Shown here in pieces: positions 35,321-46,680 of a DNA stretch of 59,583 nucleotides. The stretch comes from an uncultured Gammaproteobacteria bacterium. Its GTDB lineage: Bacteria; Pseudomonadota; Gammaproteobacteria; Arenicellales; JAANXG01. The notes under the pieces were generated by a model. That model ran no database searches and was not told the DNA's origin. It worked only from the letters and a program-made list of their open reading frames with translations. The DNA lies in the NCBI GenBank assembly GCA_947258975.1, contig CAMYKK010000021.1, forward strand, positions 1 through 59,583, in the 5' to 3' direction. Made by a program: the position numbers and the translations under genes. Position 1 is the first letter of the stretch. Every line of letters begins with the position of its first letter.

Positions 35321-35579
35321 GGGGTCGGAGTCACAGACTCTGACCCGAATGGCACTTACGTTACGCCTTACAGGGGCCAAAAAGTGTTGAATTGGGGGAG
35401 AATTTCCGGGACCGTCGCCAGCAAGGGTGCTGGCGACGAGCCTACATGGAGGGTTTGACGGCGCGTCCCGGGAATGGTCACTCGGTTCAGCGTGTCGTGA
35501 TCCCTTACGTAAGTGCTATTCGACTCTGACCCCCGTCTTGGCGCGTAGTCGCAGTGTGCGCCCACATCCGGGATTCTGG
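35321..35579. repeat. Dispersed hairpin repeat, copy B, interrupted by a MITE
   Basis: GGGGTCGGAGTC (35321-35332), ACA, then GACTCTGACCC (35336-35346) form the hairpin; GACTCTGACCCCC recurs at 35522-35534, after the inserted element, and ATCCGGGATTCTGG ends the copy at 35566-35579. A short TAGCCCG...TATCTCACCA motif at 35293-35310 precedes it and has a relative at 41993-42010. Removing the insertion and one 11-bp duplicate restores a GGGGTCGGAGTC/GACTCTGACCCC hairpin with a 3-base loop. Confidence 0.7.
35347..35521. mobile_element. MITE-like element with inverted ends and 11-bp target duplication
   Basis: The 175-bp element starts GAATGGCACTTACGT and ends ACGTAAGTGCTATTC, inverted repeats of 15 bp with one mismatch. 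It is flanked on both sides by GACTCTGACCC, an 11-bp direct repeat that fits target-site duplications of IS4-type transposases. Inside, GTCGCCAGCA/TGCTGGCGAC (35414-35437) is a perfect 10-bp hairpin with a 4-base loop. No transposase is encoded, so it would depend on one elsewhere. The IS4 link is inference from duplication length. Confidence 0.7.
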
Positions 35580-35631
35580 TGAGAATTGCTGGCCAGCGCC
35601 AAGGCGTTGCACCCGAGCACGCGCAAAGGAC

Positions 35632-36987
35632 TCAAGAACTCTGCGGTGCGGCCCCGCGGCCGGCGGTATTGACCAGCGGTCGCGCCCACAGATCGTAATC
35701 ATCGGAGCGTTCGACTACTGCCTTGATCAAATCGCCAGGTTCGAAACCGCAATTTTGCAGATACACGCATCCGTCAATATCGGGGGCGTCGGCGGTGCTG
35801 CGTCCAACCGCGCCGTCACCTTCCAACCGGTCGACGAGCACCATAATCCGCCGGCCTACCTTTCGTGCCAGCCGCTCGGCGCTGATCCGTGCTTGGGTTT
35901 GCATGAAACGGTTATACCGCTCCTGTTTGGTCTCATCACTCACCGCGTTGGGCAGCGCGTTGGCCTTGGCGCCTGCTACCGGAGAATATTGGAAACATCC
36001 CACGCGATCCAACTGGGCCCGCTCGAGAAAATTCAACAGCTGTTCGAAATCTTCCTCGGTTTCTCCCGGAAACCCAACAATGAAGGTGCTGCGCAAGGTC
36101 AGATCGGGGCATTGATCGCGCCAAGACCGTATCCGCCCGAGCGTGTCTTCGGTGGCGGCGGGACGTTTCATTGCTTTTAGGACATTTGAGCTGCCGTGCT
36201 GGTACGGAACGTCGAGATACGGCAATAACCCGCCTTCCGCCATCAACGGTATCAGTTCGTCCACGTGGGGATAGGGATAGACGTAGTGCAAACGAACCCA
36301 CACACCAAAGGTCGATAATGCCCGGCACAGTTCGGTAAGTCGCGATTTGACCGGCCGACCGTTCCAGAAACTGGCAGCGTATTTGAGGTCGATGCCATAG
36401 GCGCTGGTATCTTGAGATATGATCAATAATTCCTTGACTCCCGCTGATACCAAGCACTCCGCCTCCGTCAAGACATCCCCCGCGGGCCGGCTCACCAGCG
36501 GGCCACGTATGGACGGAATGATGCAGAATGTGCAGCGGTGATTACAGCCCTCTGAGATCTTCAGATAGGCATAGTGCCGGGGGGTCAACTTGATCCCCTG
36601 GGGAGGGACCAGGCTAATGAAAGGATCGTGTTGCGCCGGTGCGGGGAGGTGGCGGTGGACGGCAGCGACCACCTGATCGTAAGCCTGGGGTCCGGTTATC
36701 TCGAGCACCCGTGGTTGGCGCGCACGAATGTCATCGGCCTGCACGCCGAGACAGCCGGTGACGATGACCTTCCCGTTCTCCTCAATGGCCTCCCCGATGG
36801 CGTCGAGAGATTCAGCTTTCGCCTCATCGATGAAGCCGCAGGTATTCACAACCACCAGATCTGCTTGGTCATAGGAGGGCACGATTTCATAACCCTCGTT
36901 GCGCAGCTGGGTCAGTATGCGTTCGGAGTCGACTAGAGCCTTGGGGCAGCCCAGGCTGACGAAGCCCACCTTCCGCGTCGTGTGCAT
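35632..36987 (-). CDS. rimO: Ribosomal protein S12 methylthiotransferase RimO
   Basis: 451 residues from ATG 36987, directly before [21 protein letters not shown], the RimO N-terminal UPF0004 signature. The radical-SAM cluster motif CNHRCTFC follows, then [19 protein letters not shown] and a TRAM domain ([15 protein letters not shown]). RimO methylthiolates an Asp of ribosomal protein S12 using two iron-sulfur clusters. The frame extends further upstream without a stop, but those codons lie beyond the conserved start. It is divergent from matB. Confidence 0.95.
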   Translation of the reverse strand: MHTTRKVGFVSLGCPKALVDSERILTQLRNEGYEIVPSYDQADLVVVNTCGFIDEAKAESLDAIGEAIEENGKVIVTGCLGVQADDIRARQPRVLEITGPQAYDQVVAAVHRHLPAPAQHDPFISLVPPQGIKLTPRHYAYLKISEGCNHRCTFCIIPSIRGPLVSRPAGDVLTEAECLVSAGVKELLIISQDTSAYGIDLKYAASFWNGRPVKSRLTELCRALSTFGVWVRLHYVYPYPHVDELIPLMAEGGLLPYLDVPYQHGSSNVLKAMKRPAATEDTLGRIRSWRDQCPDLTLRSTFIVGFPGETEEDFEQLLNFLERAQLDRVGCFQYSPVAGAKANALPNAVSDETKQERYNRFMQTQARISAERLARKVGRRIMVLVDRLEGDGAVGRSTADAPDIDGCVYLQNCGFEPGDLIKAVVERSDDYDLWARPLVNTAGRGAAPQSS

Positions 36988-37146
36988 GGCGCCGCATTGT
37001 AGCAATGAAGGGACAACAATAGCAGCGCGCAATGATCTTTCTACTCGGCGTTTGGTGTTTAGTACAGAATTTTCCTGCGCCTTGCGCGCCCAAGGCGCGA
37101 TTAAGGGTATGATTCCGTTTTCAATGAATTTGCCGACGCCACTTTG

Positions 37147-38673
37147 ATGGAAGCAAATCTTTACCACCTTCTGCAAGGGCGCTTTCTAACGAACTCCGCC
37201 GATCCCGGGTTGGAGTTGGCGGGTGATCAAACCATCAGCTATGCCGATCTCGATGATGGTTCAGCCAGGATTGCACGGTTGTTCCAGGAGCTTGCGCTCG
37301 CGCCGGGAGACCGGGTCCTGGTGCAAGCGCATAAATCACCGCAGGCCGTCATGTTGTACCTGGCGTGTCTGCGCACGGGCATGGTTTATGTGCCGTTGAA
37401 CACCGCGTATACCGCTGCAGAGTTGGCTTATTTTTTTTCCGACAGCGAGCCGCGGTTGGTGGTTTGCGATCCACAAGCGGCGAACAAGGTCGCAGGGGAG
37501 GCGGCTGCCGTCGGTGTACCGCATGTGTTGACGATGGATGAGCGAGGAGACGGCACGTTGATGACACAGGCCGTGAGTCTGCTGCCCAAGAACGACATCA
37601 TCAGATTGAAGTCCAGTGATTTGGGTGCCATTTTGTATACATCGGGAACCACCGGCAGATCGAAGGGCGCGATGTTGAGTCACGGCAACCTGTCCAGTAA
37701 CGCGCTGGCGCTGCATTGTATTTGGGGTTGGATCCCGGGCGACGTGTTGATTCACGCGCTACCGATCTTTCATGTACATGGTTTATTCGTGGCGCTTCAC
37801 ACCGCGATGTTGAATGCGAGTCGGATACTCTTCTTGCCGCGCTTCGATGCCGATGAGATAGTGAATCTTTTGCCACGTGCGACGGTGATGATGGGTGTCC
37901 CGACCTTTTATACGCGACTGCTGCAAAACCCTGATTTGAACCACGATGTGTGTCGTAACATGCGATTATTTGTCGCCGGGTCGGCGCCGCTGTTGAAGGA
38001 GACGTTTGACGCCTTCGAGACACGTACCGGTCATCGCATTCTAGAACGCTACGGCATGACCGAGGCCGGTATGATTACCTCGAACCCGTTGAACGGCGAG
38101 CGGTTGCCGGAAACTGTCGGTTTCCCGCTTCCCGGTGTTAAAGCTAGAGTTGCCGATGAGCACGGGCGAGCCGTGGGACGCGGTGAAGTGGGCGTGTTGG
38201 AAATCAAGGGACCGAATGTGTTTCAAGGTTACTGGCGCGCGCCGGATAAAACCAAAGCGGAGTTTCGTAATGACGGATATTTCGTTACCGGCGATCTGGT
38301 GCGAATGGACAAAGACGGTCGCGTTTTCGTTGTCGGCCGGGCCAAGGATCTGATTATTTCCGGCGGTTACAACGTATATCCAAAAGAAGTGGAAGTCTGT
38401 ATCGATAATCTGGAGGGCGTAGTGGAATCTGCGGTCGTTGGTCTCCCGCATCCGGATTTCGGTGAGGGTGTGGTTGCTTACGTGGTGTTGCATCAGGACG
38501 CCAATATCAGCGAGCAATCCATAAAAGATGCATTGGAGAATTCGCTCGCCAGGTTCAAGATCCCCAAAAAAGTATTTTTCGTTGATGAGTTGCCGCGCAA
38601 CTCAATGGGAAAGGTACAAAAAAACCTGCTGCGGGAGCGACACACAGGCGTCTTCCAGACCACCGTCTCATGA
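37147..38673 (+). CDS. matB: Malonyl-CoA synthetase (AMP-forming)
   Basis: 508 residues from ATG 37147. The P-loop-like [19 protein letters not shown], the A5 motif [14 protein letters not shown] and the C-terminal [20 protein letters not shown] and NSMGKVQKN identify the acyl-adenylate family, and [11 protein letters not shown] with [10 protein letters not shown] is specific for MatB malonyl/methylmalonyl-CoA synthetases. It activates malonate (and in several species methylmalonate) with ATP and CoA. It opens the malonate/propionate block and shares it with MatA and a TRAP transporter. Confidence 0.9.
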   Translation: MEANLYHLLQGRFLTNSADPGLELAGDQTISYADLDDGSARIARLFQELALAPGDRVLVQAHKSPQAVMLYLACLRTGMVYVPLNTAYTAAELAYFFSDSEPRLVVCDPQAANKVAGEAAAVGVPHVLTMDERGDGTLMTQAVSLLPKNDIIRLKSSDLGAILYTSGTTGRSKGAMLSHGNLSSNALALHCIWGWIPGDVLIHALPIFHVHGLFVALHTAMLNASRILFLPRFDADEIVNLLPRATVMMGVPTFYTRLLQNPDLNHDVCRNMRLFVAGSAPLLKETFDAFETRTGHRILERYGMTEAGMITSNPLNGERLPETVGFPLPGVKARVADEHGRAVGRGEVGVLEIKGPNVFQGYWRAPDKTKAEFRNDGYFVTGDLVRMDKDGRVFVVGRAKDLIISGGYNVYPKEVEVCIDNLEGVVESAVVGLPHPDFGEGVVAYVVLHQDANISEQSIKDALENSLARFKIPKKVFFVDELPRNSMGKVQKNLLRERHTGVFQTTVS

Positions 38674-38715
38674 CGGTGCGTGGTTGCACTCATTCTCAGG
38701 TTTGCTAGCCGGGTG

Positions 38716-39495
38716 CTACTCTCCTTTGAATTCAGGTTTGCGTTTTTCCAGAAAGGCGTTGATACCTTCCTGATAATCTTTACTGTCGTAAACTCGGCGG
38801 CGCAGTCCCTGAATACGCTCGAAAGTCAATGCCGAAAGGTGGTGAGCGCCGGCGAGCAGGCGCAATTCCTCTTTGATGACTGAAATGCTCAGGGGCGAAT
38901 TCTGGGTGATACGAGAGGCCAGATCCCACGTAAAACTATCGAGCTGCTCGGCGTCGACGACATAATTGATAATGCCGAGATGCTCGGCACGTCCGGCGTC
39001 AATGGGTGCGGCGGTGTAGAACATCTCTTTAAGGATTGCCATGTTCACCCGTTTCATGACCGTGAGGATTCCGGTCAAATTGTATGGCACCCCCAGTTTG
39101 GACGGTGTGATGGCAAAGGTCGCATTGGGTGCGGCGGTCAATAGATCGCAGGCAAGCGCCACCTCGCACGCACCGCCCCAGACTCCGCCCTCAATCATGG
39201 CGATAATCGGCGCCGGGAAACTCTCCACCTCGCGCACCGCCCTGCGCAGTGGGTCGCTGTAAGCAAGCGGATCCCGCCGGGTGCGGGGTAGCTCACGAAC
39301 ATCATGACCGGCAGACCACACCTTTGTGCCCAAAGGCGCGCGCAGGATTACGGCTCGCGCCTGCTGCCGCTTGAGGTCCGCCATCGCATCTACGAGGTCA
39401 TCGATGAGCGCCGCGCTGAGCGCATTGTGTTTTTCCGGATGATTGAGCGTGATAATACCGATTGCAGCCCGAAATTCGCTTAGTACTTTTGGCAT
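38716..39495 (-). CDS. scpB: Methylmalonyl-CoA decarboxylase
   Basis: 259 residues; GAGGATA precedes ATG 39495. It is a crotonase-fold enzyme very close to E. coli ScpB/YgfG along its length: [10 protein letters not shown] with [65 protein letters not shown] and a FLEKRKPEF end. It decarboxylates methylmalonyl-CoA to propionyl-CoA. It is divergent from the mutase gene and convergent with matB. Confidence 0.92.
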   Translation of the reverse strand: MPKVLSEFRAAIGIITLNHPEKHNALSAALIDDLVDAMADLKRQQARAVILRAPLGTKVWSAGHDVRELPRTRRDPLAYSDPLRRAVREVESFPAPIIAMIEGGVWGGACEVALACDLLTAAPNATFAITPSKLGVPYNLTGILTVMKRVNMAILKEMFYTAAPIDAGRAEHLGIINYVVDAEQLDSFTWDLASRITQNSPLSISVIKEELRLLAGAHHLSALTFERIQGLRRRVYDSKDYQEGINAFLEKRKPEFKGE

Positions 39496-39829
39496 GTTTG
39501 TATCCTCGTATATGGTTGCGGCAGCGGGTATTTTCGCGTGCATTATAGAAAGATTAAGGATCTTTGGGTCGGGAAAAATTGGTGCCAGAAGCATCGCCCC
39601 GACCACGTATATTCATTTATTTGTTGAGGGTCATCTCAAATTCGGCGCCGCCTGCCCCGTTTGTGGTTATAATTACCCGTCTTCTTTAGGGTTGCTATCG
39701 TATCGGGATATCGCTGCGACGACTGGGATGGCGCATGCCACGCGGAACAGCGATGTTCTCAAACGATTCGCAGATGTCACGGGTAGCCAGGTTGCGTTGC
39801 GCAACCTGGCGCGCAAGGTCAGACAAAAC
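39496..39829. other. Divergent control region between scpB and the mutase gene
   Basis: The mutase frame stays open leftward through this 334-bp stretch, so longer starts (for example ATG 39728) are possible, but the conserved protein begins at MAKNPKY. No cobalamin riboswitch hallmark was seen by eye. CAGGTTGCG at 39788 with CGCAACCTG at 39799 is a nine-base inverted repeat with a two-base loop just before the start, a possible hairpin affecting mutase translation. Confidence 0.4.
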
Positions 39830-41983
39830 ATGGCAAAAAACCCGAAATACACGACTGAGAGGTGGGCCGATCTGGCCGGGCAGGAACTCAAAGGCCGCTC
39901 CGTGCAAGATCTGGTTTGGGAAACGCCGGAAGGCATCGGGGTCAAGCCGCTGTATACGGCCCGAGACCTGGAGCGCTTGGAACACATGGACGGTCTGCCC
40001 GGTTTTCCTCCTTATACACGCGGGCCGCGGGCGACCATGTACGCAGGCCGTCCCTGGACGGTACGTCAATATGCCGGCTTTTCCACCGCCGAAAAATCCA
40101 ACGAGTTCTACCGCAAAAACCTCGCCGCCGGACAAACCGGTCTATCTGTGGCCTTTGATCTCGCCACGCATCGCGGTTATGACTCTGATCATCCGCGGGT
40201 GCTCGGTGATGTCGGTAAGGCCGGCGTTGCCATTGACACGGTCGAGGACATGAAGATCTTGTTCGCTGGTATTCCGCTGGATCGCATGTCGGTATCGATG
40301 ACTATGAATGGCGCGGTGCTGCCGATCATGGCGATGTACATCATCGCCGCTGAGGAACAAGGCATCAACCCGGATAAATTAGCCGGTACCCTGCAGAATG
40401 ACATCCTCAAGGAGTTTATGGTGCGGAATACTTACATTTATCCGCCCGCACCGTCGATGCGCATCGTCTCTGACATTATTGGTTATACCGCCGGGTACAT
40501 GCCAAAGTTTAATTCGGTTTCGATATCCGGTTACCACATGCAGGAAGCCGGAGCCACGTGTGTCCAAGAATTGGCGTTCACGCTCGCCGATGGGATCGAA
40601 TATGTGCGCTCCGCGATCGCGACGGGACTGGAGGTCGATGCCTTCGCGCCGCGGCTGTCTTTTTTCTTCGCCATCGGCATGAATCTGTTCATGGAGGTAG
40701 CAAAACTGCGTGCGGCGCGGTTTCTATGGTCAACCCTCATGCAACAGATCTTTCAGCCAAAAGACGAACGCTCGCTGATGTTGCGCACCCATTGCCAGAC
40801 ATCGGGTGTCAGCCTTACCAGCCAAGATCCCTATAACAACATCATCCGTACCACGATTGAGGCCTTAGCCGCGGCATTGGGCGGCACACAATCCCTGCAC
40901 ACAAACTCTTTCGATGAGGCGTTGGCGTTGCCTACTGAATTCTCCGCCCACATTGCTCGCAATACACAATTGGTATTGCAAGAGGAAACCGGCATCACCA
41001 AGGTGATCGATCCATTGGCTGGCTCTTATTATCTCGAGAGCTTGACGGCTTCCCTGGTTGCGGATGCTCGTGAACTTATTGACGAAGTGGAAGCATTGGG
41101 CGGTATGACCAAGGCGGTGGAGTCCGGGATGCCTAAGCTGCGCATTGAGCAAGCGGCGGCGCTGCGCCAAGCGCGTATCGACCGGGGCGAAGAAGTCATC
41201 GTTGGCGTCAACAAGTATCAGTTAGAGCATGAGCCGCCGGTTGATGTCCGCGACATCGACAATACCGCAGTGCGCGACACGCAAATAAAACGATTGCATG
41301 CAGTCCGCCGGGAACGCGATGAGTCTGGTTGTCGCGCTGCCCTGGAGTCGCTTAGAGCGGCGGCGGACACAAATTCCGGTAATCTTTTAGCGTTGGCTGT
41401 GGACGCCGCACGGGCACGCGCGAGCGTCGGCGAGATATCTACGACCCTGGAAGAGGTATACGGCCGGCACCGTCCGGAGATTCGGTCAATTAGCGGCGTG
41501 TATGGATCCGCTTTTGCCGCGGACGAAGATTTTGCCAACATCAAGCGCGAGGTGGCGGCGTTTGCGGAGGAAGAAGGCCGCCGGCCGAGAATCCTGGTAG
41601 TGAAAATGGGACAGGATGGCCATGACCGGGGCGCAAAGGTGATCGCTACCGCTTTTGCTGATATTGGTTTCGATGTCGACATCGGGCCTCTGTTTCAGAC
41701 CCCGGATGAGGCGGCCCGCCAGGCAATAGAAAATGACGTCCATGTAGTTGGTGTGTCAACGCAGGCTGCGGGACACAAAACCCTCGTGCCGCAACTTATC
41801 GAGGACCTAAAATCCAACGGCGCAAATGAAATTCTTGTTGTGTGTGGCGGCGTGATTCCACCTCAGGATTACGAATATCTCAAAAACCAGGGCGTCGCCG
41901 CGATATACGGGCCGGGCACGAAGATCCCGGAAGCCGCTAAGGAGGTGCTCCGTCTCATTCGCGGGCATCGCGTTGCCGCCTAG
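39830..41983 (+). CDS. scpA: Methylmalonyl-CoA mutase, fused single-chain form
   Basis: 717 residues from ATG 39830, with AAGGT upstream. The barrel domain carries the [18 protein letters not shown] and [12 protein letters not shown] segments typical of the mutase active chain, and the C-terminal domain carries the cobalamin lower-ligand motif DGHDRG near residue 595 followed by a GG-type loop (VVCGGVIPP). It interconverts (R)-methylmalonyl-CoA and succinyl-CoA using adenosylcobalamin. Length and fusion of barrel and B12 domains match E. coli Sbm/ScpA. The carboxylase, MeaB and epimerase genes follow on the same strand. Confidence 0.95.
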   Translation: MAKNPKYTTERWADLAGQELKGRSVQDLVWETPEGIGVKPLYTARDLERLEHMDGLPGFPPYTRGPRATMYAGRPWTVRQYAGFSTAEKSNEFYRKNLAAGQTGLSVAFDLATHRGYDSDHPRVLGDVGKAGVAIDTVEDMKILFAGIPLDRMSVSMTMNGAVLPIMAMYIIAAEEQGINPDKLAGTLQNDILKEFMVRNTYIYPPAPSMRIVSDIIGYTAGYMPKFNSVSISGYHMQEAGATCVQELAFTLADGIEYVRSAIATGLEVDAFAPRLSFFFAIGMNLFMEVAKLRAARFLWSTLMQQIFQPKDERSLMLRTHCQTSGVSLTSQDPYNNIIRTTIEALAAALGGTQSLHTNSFDEALALPTEFSAHIARNTQLVLQEETGITKVIDPLAGSYYLESLTASLVADARELIDEVEALGGMTKAVESGMPKLRIEQAAALRQARIDRGEEVIVGVNKYQLEHEPPVDVRDIDNTAVRDTQIKRLHAVRRERDESGCRAALESLRAAADTNSGNLLALAVDAARARASVGEISTTLEEVYGRHRPEIRSISGVYGSAFAADEDFANIKREVAAFAEEEGRRPRILVVKMGQDGHDRGAKVIATAFADIGFDVDIGPLFQTPDEAARQAIENDVHVVGVSTQAAGHKTLVPQLIEDLKSNGANEILVVCGGVIPPQDYEYLKNQGVAAIYGPGTKIPEAAKEVLRLIRGHRVAA

Positions 41984-42075
41984 CTCGGACTCTAGCCCGG
42001 ATATCGCACCAAGGATACCGGGGACCGGAGATGGGCAGAAGCGCGCAGAAAACATAATCAACATGGGGAGGGTTC

Positions 42076-43608
42076 ATGCAGGACATCATAGGGCAGCTGA
42101 ATGAAAAGCGCGCCGCTGCGCTGCTGGGAGGGGGCGAGAAGCGGATCGATGCGCAACATGAGAAGGGAAAGCTGACGGCCCGTGAAAGGATCGAGTTGCT
42201 GCTCGATGAAGCGAGCTTCGAGGAGTGGGACATGTTCGTGGAGCACCGCTGCGTCGACTTCGGTATGGCCGACAACAAGATCCCCGGAGATGGCGTGGTG
42301 ACGGGTTACGGAACGATCAACGGCCGCGTAGTCTTTGTGTTTAGCCAGGATTTTACGGTGTTCGGAGGTTCGTTGTCCGAGGCCCACGCTGAAAAAATCT
42401 GCAAGATCATGGACCACGCGATGAAGGTCGGCGTTCCGGTGATCGGGCTCAATGACTCCGGTGGTGCGCGCATTCAAGAGGGTGTTGCTTCGCTCGGGGG
42501 ATACGCCGAAGTATTTCAGCGCAACGTGATGGCATCCGGTGTGATCCCGCAGATTTCTGTGATTTTGGGGCCCTGTGCCGGGGGTGCAGTTTACTCGCCG
42601 GCGATGACCGATTTTATCTTTATGGTAAAGGACACATCGTACATGTTCGTGACCGGCCCTGATGTGGTGAAGACAGTGACCCACGAGACGGTTACCGCCG
42701 AGCAGCTTGGCGGCGCAGTCACTCATTCAACGGTCTCGGGAGTTTGTGACCGGGCGTTTGAGAATGACATAACGGCGCTGTTAATGGTGCGCCGCTTCAT
42801 TAACTACTTGCCCGCCAATAACCGTGAAAAACCACCCTTTAGACCGACGCCGGATCATGCTGATCGCATCGAAATGTCGCTGGACACGTTGATACCCGAT
42901 AATCCCAATGTGCCCTACGACATGAAGGAATTGATCTACAAAGTAGTGGATGACACGGATTTCTTTGAGATACAGCCCGAGCACGCGCAGAACATTATTG
43001 TTGGATTCGGGCGCATGGAGGGTAATCCTGTAGGTATCGTTGCGAATCAGCCCTTAGTGCTGGCAGGTTGCCTGGACATCAAATCCTCCATCAAGGCCGC
43101 GAGGTTCGTGCGCTTTTGCGATGCCTTCAACATTCCGATTATTACTTTCGTGGATGTCCCGGGCTTTCTTCCCGGCACCGCTCAGGAGTATGGCGGGATT
43201 ATCAAACATGGTGCCAAGCTCTTGTACGCTTACGCTGAAACCACGGTGCCCAAGGTAACGATAATCACGAGAAAGGCTTATGGGGGCGCCTACGATGTGA
43301 TGAGTTCCAAACACCTGCGCGGTGACGTTAACTTCGCTTGGGCCAGTGCCGAGATAGCAGTGATGGGACCGAAGGGCGCGGTAGAGATAATCTTCCGCAA
43401 AGACATCAATGATGAGGAAAAGATCGCGGCACACACCGAAGAATATCGTCGCAAATTTGCCAATCCATTTATTGCCGGACACCGTGGGTATATAGATGAC
43501 GTTATTGCGCCCCATGCGACCCGTCAGCGAATCTGCCGCTCACTTGCCATGCTGCGCGATAAGAAATTGGAAAACCCGTGGCGCAAACACGGGAATCCGC
43601 CTCTCTGA
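42076..43608 (+). CDS. pccB: Propionyl-CoA carboxylase, beta (carboxyltransferase) subunit
   Basis: 510 residues; GGGAGGG precedes ATG 42076. Crotonase-fold carboxyltransferase motifs include [36 protein letters not shown] and [17 protein letters not shown]. These mark acyl-CoA carboxylase beta chains of the propionyl-CoA type, which move CO2 from carboxybiotin to propionyl-CoA. The biotin-bearing alpha subunit gene starts 41 bp downstream. Confidence 0.94.
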   Translation: MQDIIGQLNEKRAAALLGGGEKRIDAQHEKGKLTARERIELLLDEASFEEWDMFVEHRCVDFGMADNKIPGDGVVTGYGTINGRVVFVFSQDFTVFGGSLSEAHAEKICKIMDHAMKVGVPVIGLNDSGGARIQEGVASLGGYAEVFQRNVMASGVIPQISVILGPCAGGAVYSPAMTDFIFMVKDTSYMFVTGPDVVKTVTHETVTAEQLGGAVTHSTVSGVCDRAFENDITALLMVRRFINYLPANNREKPPFRPTPDHADRIEMSLDTLIPDNPNVPYDMKELIYKVVDDTDFFEIQPEHAQNIIVGFGRMEGNPVGIVANQPLVLAGCLDIKSSIKAARFVRFCDAFNIPIITFVDVPGFLPGTAQEYGGIIKHGAKLLYAYAETTVPKVTIITRKAYGGAYDVMSSKHLRGDVNFAWASAEIAVMGPKGAVEIIFRKDINDEEKIAAHTEEYRRKFANPFIAGHRGYIDDVIAPHATRQRICRSLAMLRDKKLENPWRKHGNPPL

Positions 43609-43649
43609 CGTCATCGATACGAATCGTTAACAACAGCTATAAGGTCACG

Positions 43650-45635
43650 ATGATCAAGAAGATCTTGGTTGCAAACCGCGGTGAGATCGCCTGCCGGGTG
43701 TTCAAGACCGCACGGAAGATGGGCATCGATACGGTGGCCGTTTACTCGGATGCCGATCGTGGTGCCTTGCACGTTCAGATGGCGGCAGAGGCGGTCCATA
43801 TCGGCCCCCCTGCGAGCGCTGAGAGTTATCTGCTGGCGGACCGCATTATCCAGGTCTGCCGGGATACCGGCGCGCAGGCGGTGCATCCGGGCTACGGTTT
43901 TTTGTCCGAGAACGCGGGGTTTGCCCGCGCGTTAGAGGAACAGGGGATCATATTTGTCGGTCCGGGAATCCGCGCAATCGAGGCCATGGGTGACAAGATT
44001 ACCTCCAAGAAACTCGCCGATGAGGCCGGCGTAAACACGATTCCGGGTTTCGCTGGCGTGATCGAAGATTCCAATCACGCGGTGAAGGTCGCCGCGGGGG
44101 TTGGTTATCCGGTAATGCTGAAGGCGAGCGCCGGCGGAGGTGGTAAAGGCATGCGTGTGGCTTGGAATGATGATGAATGTCGCGATGGATTCAAACGGGC
44201 CTCGAGTGAGGCGATGTCTAGTTTTGGCGATGATCGCGTCTTCATAGAAAAATTCATAGAGGAACCGCGTCACATAGAGATCCAAATCATTGCCGATGAA
44301 CACGGAAACATTGTCTATTTGGGCGAGCGCGAATGTTCAATCCAGCGCCGTCATCAGAAAGTGATCGAGGAGGCGCCTTCACCGTTTGTCGACGCGAACA
44401 TGAGAACCGCAATGGGTGAGCAGGCGGTGGCTCTTGCGAAAGCGGTGCAGTACAAATCAGCAGGCACGGTTGAGTTCATTGTTGATGCAGACAAGAACTT
44501 CTATTTCCTCGAGATGAATACGCGGCTGCAAGTCGAGCATCCGATCACGGAGTTTGTCACCGGACTTGATTTGGTTGAACTGATGATCCGTGTGGCGAAC
44601 GGCGAGCAATTACCCATCACCCAGGGTGATATCAATTTAACAGGATCGGCAATTGAGTGCCGAGTATACGCGGAGGATCCATTTCGCAATTTCCTGCCCT
44701 CTACCGGGCGCCTTTTTCGGTACCTGCCACCTGAAGAATCTGACCATGTACGTGTCGACACCGGCGTGATTGAGGGCGGGGAGGTGTCAATGTATTACGA
44801 TCCCATGATCGCAAAACTGGTGACGCACGGCGCGACACGCGATCAGGCGATTCAACGTATGCGTGACGCGCTGGACCGATATTATATCCGCGGAGTAGCG
44901 CACAATATCAGTTTCTTGGCTGCGCTAATGGCTCATCCGCGGTTCACAGAGGGCAGGCTGAGCACCAACCTGATTGCCGATGAATATCCGGATGGTTTCC
45001 ATGCCTCCGACATCCCCCACGAAGATCCGGCTCTGATCATCGCCGTGGCTGCGTCAATCAATCGCCGCTATCGTGATCGTGCGGCTAAGATCACCGGCCA
45101 AATGCCGGGACACGAGCGAACAGTGCGGGACAGCTGGACGGTGATTATCGATGGGCAATACCATCCGGTGTCGGTAACCACGGCGGATGGCGGCCATGAT
45201 GTTGAATACAACGGCGAAGTCTTCGCGGTACGCAGCGAATGGCAGTTCGGGCGGCCCCTGTTCGAAGGTACATTCAACGGTGCGGAATTATGTGTGCAAG
45301 TGGAACGCCGCGATATGAGTTACAAGTTGTTTCACCGTGGATCTGAAGTCGAGGTCACGGTCCTGACCCCGCGTGTGGGCGAATTGTATCGACATATGCC
45401 GATTAAAAAGCCGCCGGATATGTCGAAGTTCCTTTTGTCTCCCATGCCCGGGCTCCTGACATCCCTCGCGGTCAAGCCCGAACAGGAAGTCAAGGCAGGT
45501 GAAGAGCTTGCCGTGGTTGAGGCCATGAAGATGGAAAACACCTTGCGTGCGGAGCGCGACGGCACGGTGCTCACTATTCACGCATGGCCAGGTGACACGC
45601 TGGCGGTAGATCAACCCATCGTCGAATTCGCATAA
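43650..45635 (+). CDS. pccA: Propionyl-CoA carboxylase, alpha (biotin carboxylase/BCCP) subunit
   Basis: 661 residues from ATG 43650 (MIKKILVANRGEIACRVF). The biotin carboxylase ATP-grasp domain has KASAGGGGKGMR and EMNTRLQVEHP; a BT linker domain follows; the C-terminal biotinyl domain carries VVEAMKMENTLRAE with the biotinylated Lys. It carboxylates biotin with ATP and bicarbonate. The upstream frame stays open but overlaps pccB. It ends 10 bp before meaB. Confidence 0.95.
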   Translation: MIKKILVANRGEIACRVFKTARKMGIDTVAVYSDADRGALHVQMAAEAVHIGPPASAESYLLADRIIQVCRDTGAQAVHPGYGFLSENAGFARALEEQGIIFVGPGIRAIEAMGDKITSKKLADEAGVNTIPGFAGVIEDSNHAVKVAAGVGYPVMLKASAGGGGKGMRVAWNDDECRDGFKRASSEAMSSFGDDRVFIEKFIEEPRHIEIQIIADEHGNIVYLGERECSIQRRHQKVIEEAPSPFVDANMRTAMGEQAVALAKAVQYKSAGTVEFIVDADKNFYFLEMNTRLQVEHPITEFVTGLDLVELMIRVANGEQLPITQGDINLTGSAIECRVYAEDPFRNFLPSTGRLFRYLPPEESDHVRVDTGVIEGGEVSMYYDPMIAKLVTHGATRDQAIQRMRDALDRYYIRGVAHNISFLAALMAHPRFTEGRLSTNLIADEYPDGFHASDIPHEDPALIIAVAASINRRYRDRAAKITGQMPGHERTVRDSWTVIIDGQYHPVSVTTADGGHDVEYNGEVFAVRSEWQFGRPLFEGTFNGAELCVQVERRDMSYKLFHRGSEVEVTVLTPRVGELYRHMPIKKPPDMSKFLLSPMPGLLTSLAVKPEQEVKAGEELAVVEAMKMENTLRAERDGTVLTIHAWPGDTLAVDQPIVEFA

Positions 45636-45645
45636 GATCCCGTCC

Positions 45646-46632
45646 GTGGACCCTGACGTACTTGCCGACGCCGTTCGCAGCAGTGACCGTCGGGCGCTCG
45701 CGCGGGCCATAACCCTGATCGAATCCACGCGCAGCGATCACCGTGCCGCAGCCGCAAAAGTGCTGGAGCGGCTCATGCCGTACACTGGAGATTCGATTCG
45801 TGTCGGTATTTCAGGTGTGCCCGGAGTCGGCAAATCGACTTTCATAGAGGCGCTCGGTAATCACGTGATCGACCAGGGACATAAGGTGGCGGTGCTGGCG
45901 GTAGACCCGTCGTCGGCCGTGAGCGGTGGATCGATATTGGGAGATAAAACGCGCATGGAGCGGCTCGCCTGCCGCCGCCGCGCCTTCATCCGGCCTTCTC
46001 CTGCCGGCCGAACTCTCGGTGGGGTCGCCCGGCGCACTCGCGAGTCGATCTTGGTCTGTGAGGCGGCCGGTTTCGACGTGATCATCGTCGAGACAGTCGG
46101 TGTTGGCCAGTCCGAGACCGCGGTGGCGGATATGACTGACGCCTTTATCTTGATGTTGTTGCCTGGTGGTGGTGACGAGCTGCAGGGGATAAAACGCGGC
46201 AATCTGGAGTTGGCGGATATGGTCTTGGTGAACAAGATGGACGGTGAGTTGTCGGCTGCAGCGAAGCGGTCGGCCGCTGATTATGCCAATGCGCTTCAGT
46301 TTCTCGTACCGCGATCCCCGCATTGGCGGGTGCCGGTTAAGACCTGTTCCGCACTCGTCGGTGACGGTATCGCCGAGGTATGGCAGACGGTGTTACGCTA
46401 CCGTGATGCCTTGTCCGCGGGAGACGAACTCGCGGCTCGGCGCGCAGCACAGTCACGCGCCTGGATGTGGGCCGAGACCGCGGCAAGCCTGATGACGCAG
46501 CTCGAGGATCACGTGGGGGTCAAATCACGCGTTCGAGACTTGGAAGAGGCGGTCACCCAAGGTCGTCTTCCACCGACCTTGGCAGCACAGCGCTTAATCG
46601 ATGTATTCTTGAGCGGTAAGACGAAGGCCTGA
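45646..46632 (+). CDS. meaB: Methylmalonyl-CoA mutase-associated GTPase MeaB
   Basis: 328 residues from a GTG at 45646, 10 bp after pccA. The G1 loop GVPGVGKSTF, AVDPSSAVSGGSILGDKTRM, the G3 region ETVGVGQSE and NKMD (G4) mark the SIMIBI-class GTPase MeaB/ArgK. It loads and protects adenosylcobalamin on methylmalonyl-CoA mutase. Its placement with the mutase, carboxylase and epimerase genes is the expected one. Confidence 0.94.
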   Translation: MDPDVLADAVRSSDRRALARAITLIESTRSDHRAAAAKVLERLMPYTGDSIRVGISGVPGVGKSTFIEALGNHVIDQGHKVAVLAVDPSSAVSGGSILGDKTRMERLACRRRAFIRPSPAGRTLGGVARRTRESILVCEAAGFDVIIVETVGVGQSETAVADMTDAFILMLLPGGGDELQGIKRGNLELADMVLVNKMDGELSAAAKRSAADYANALQFLVPRSPHWRVPVKTCSALVGDGIAEVWQTVLRYRDALSAGDELAARRAAQSRAWMWAETAASLMTQLEDHVGVKSRVRDLEEAVTQGRLPPTLAAQRLIDVFLSGKTKA

Positions 46633-46680
46633 CGCGACAGCCAAGCGGTGGCCATCGAAAAATTGAGTACGGGGAACCTG

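Noticed and set aside
39496-39829. Possible cobalamin riboswitch before the B12-dependent mutase.
   Set aside because: No B12-box-like conserved core was found by eye on the plus strand; the region is mostly an open extension of the mutase frame.
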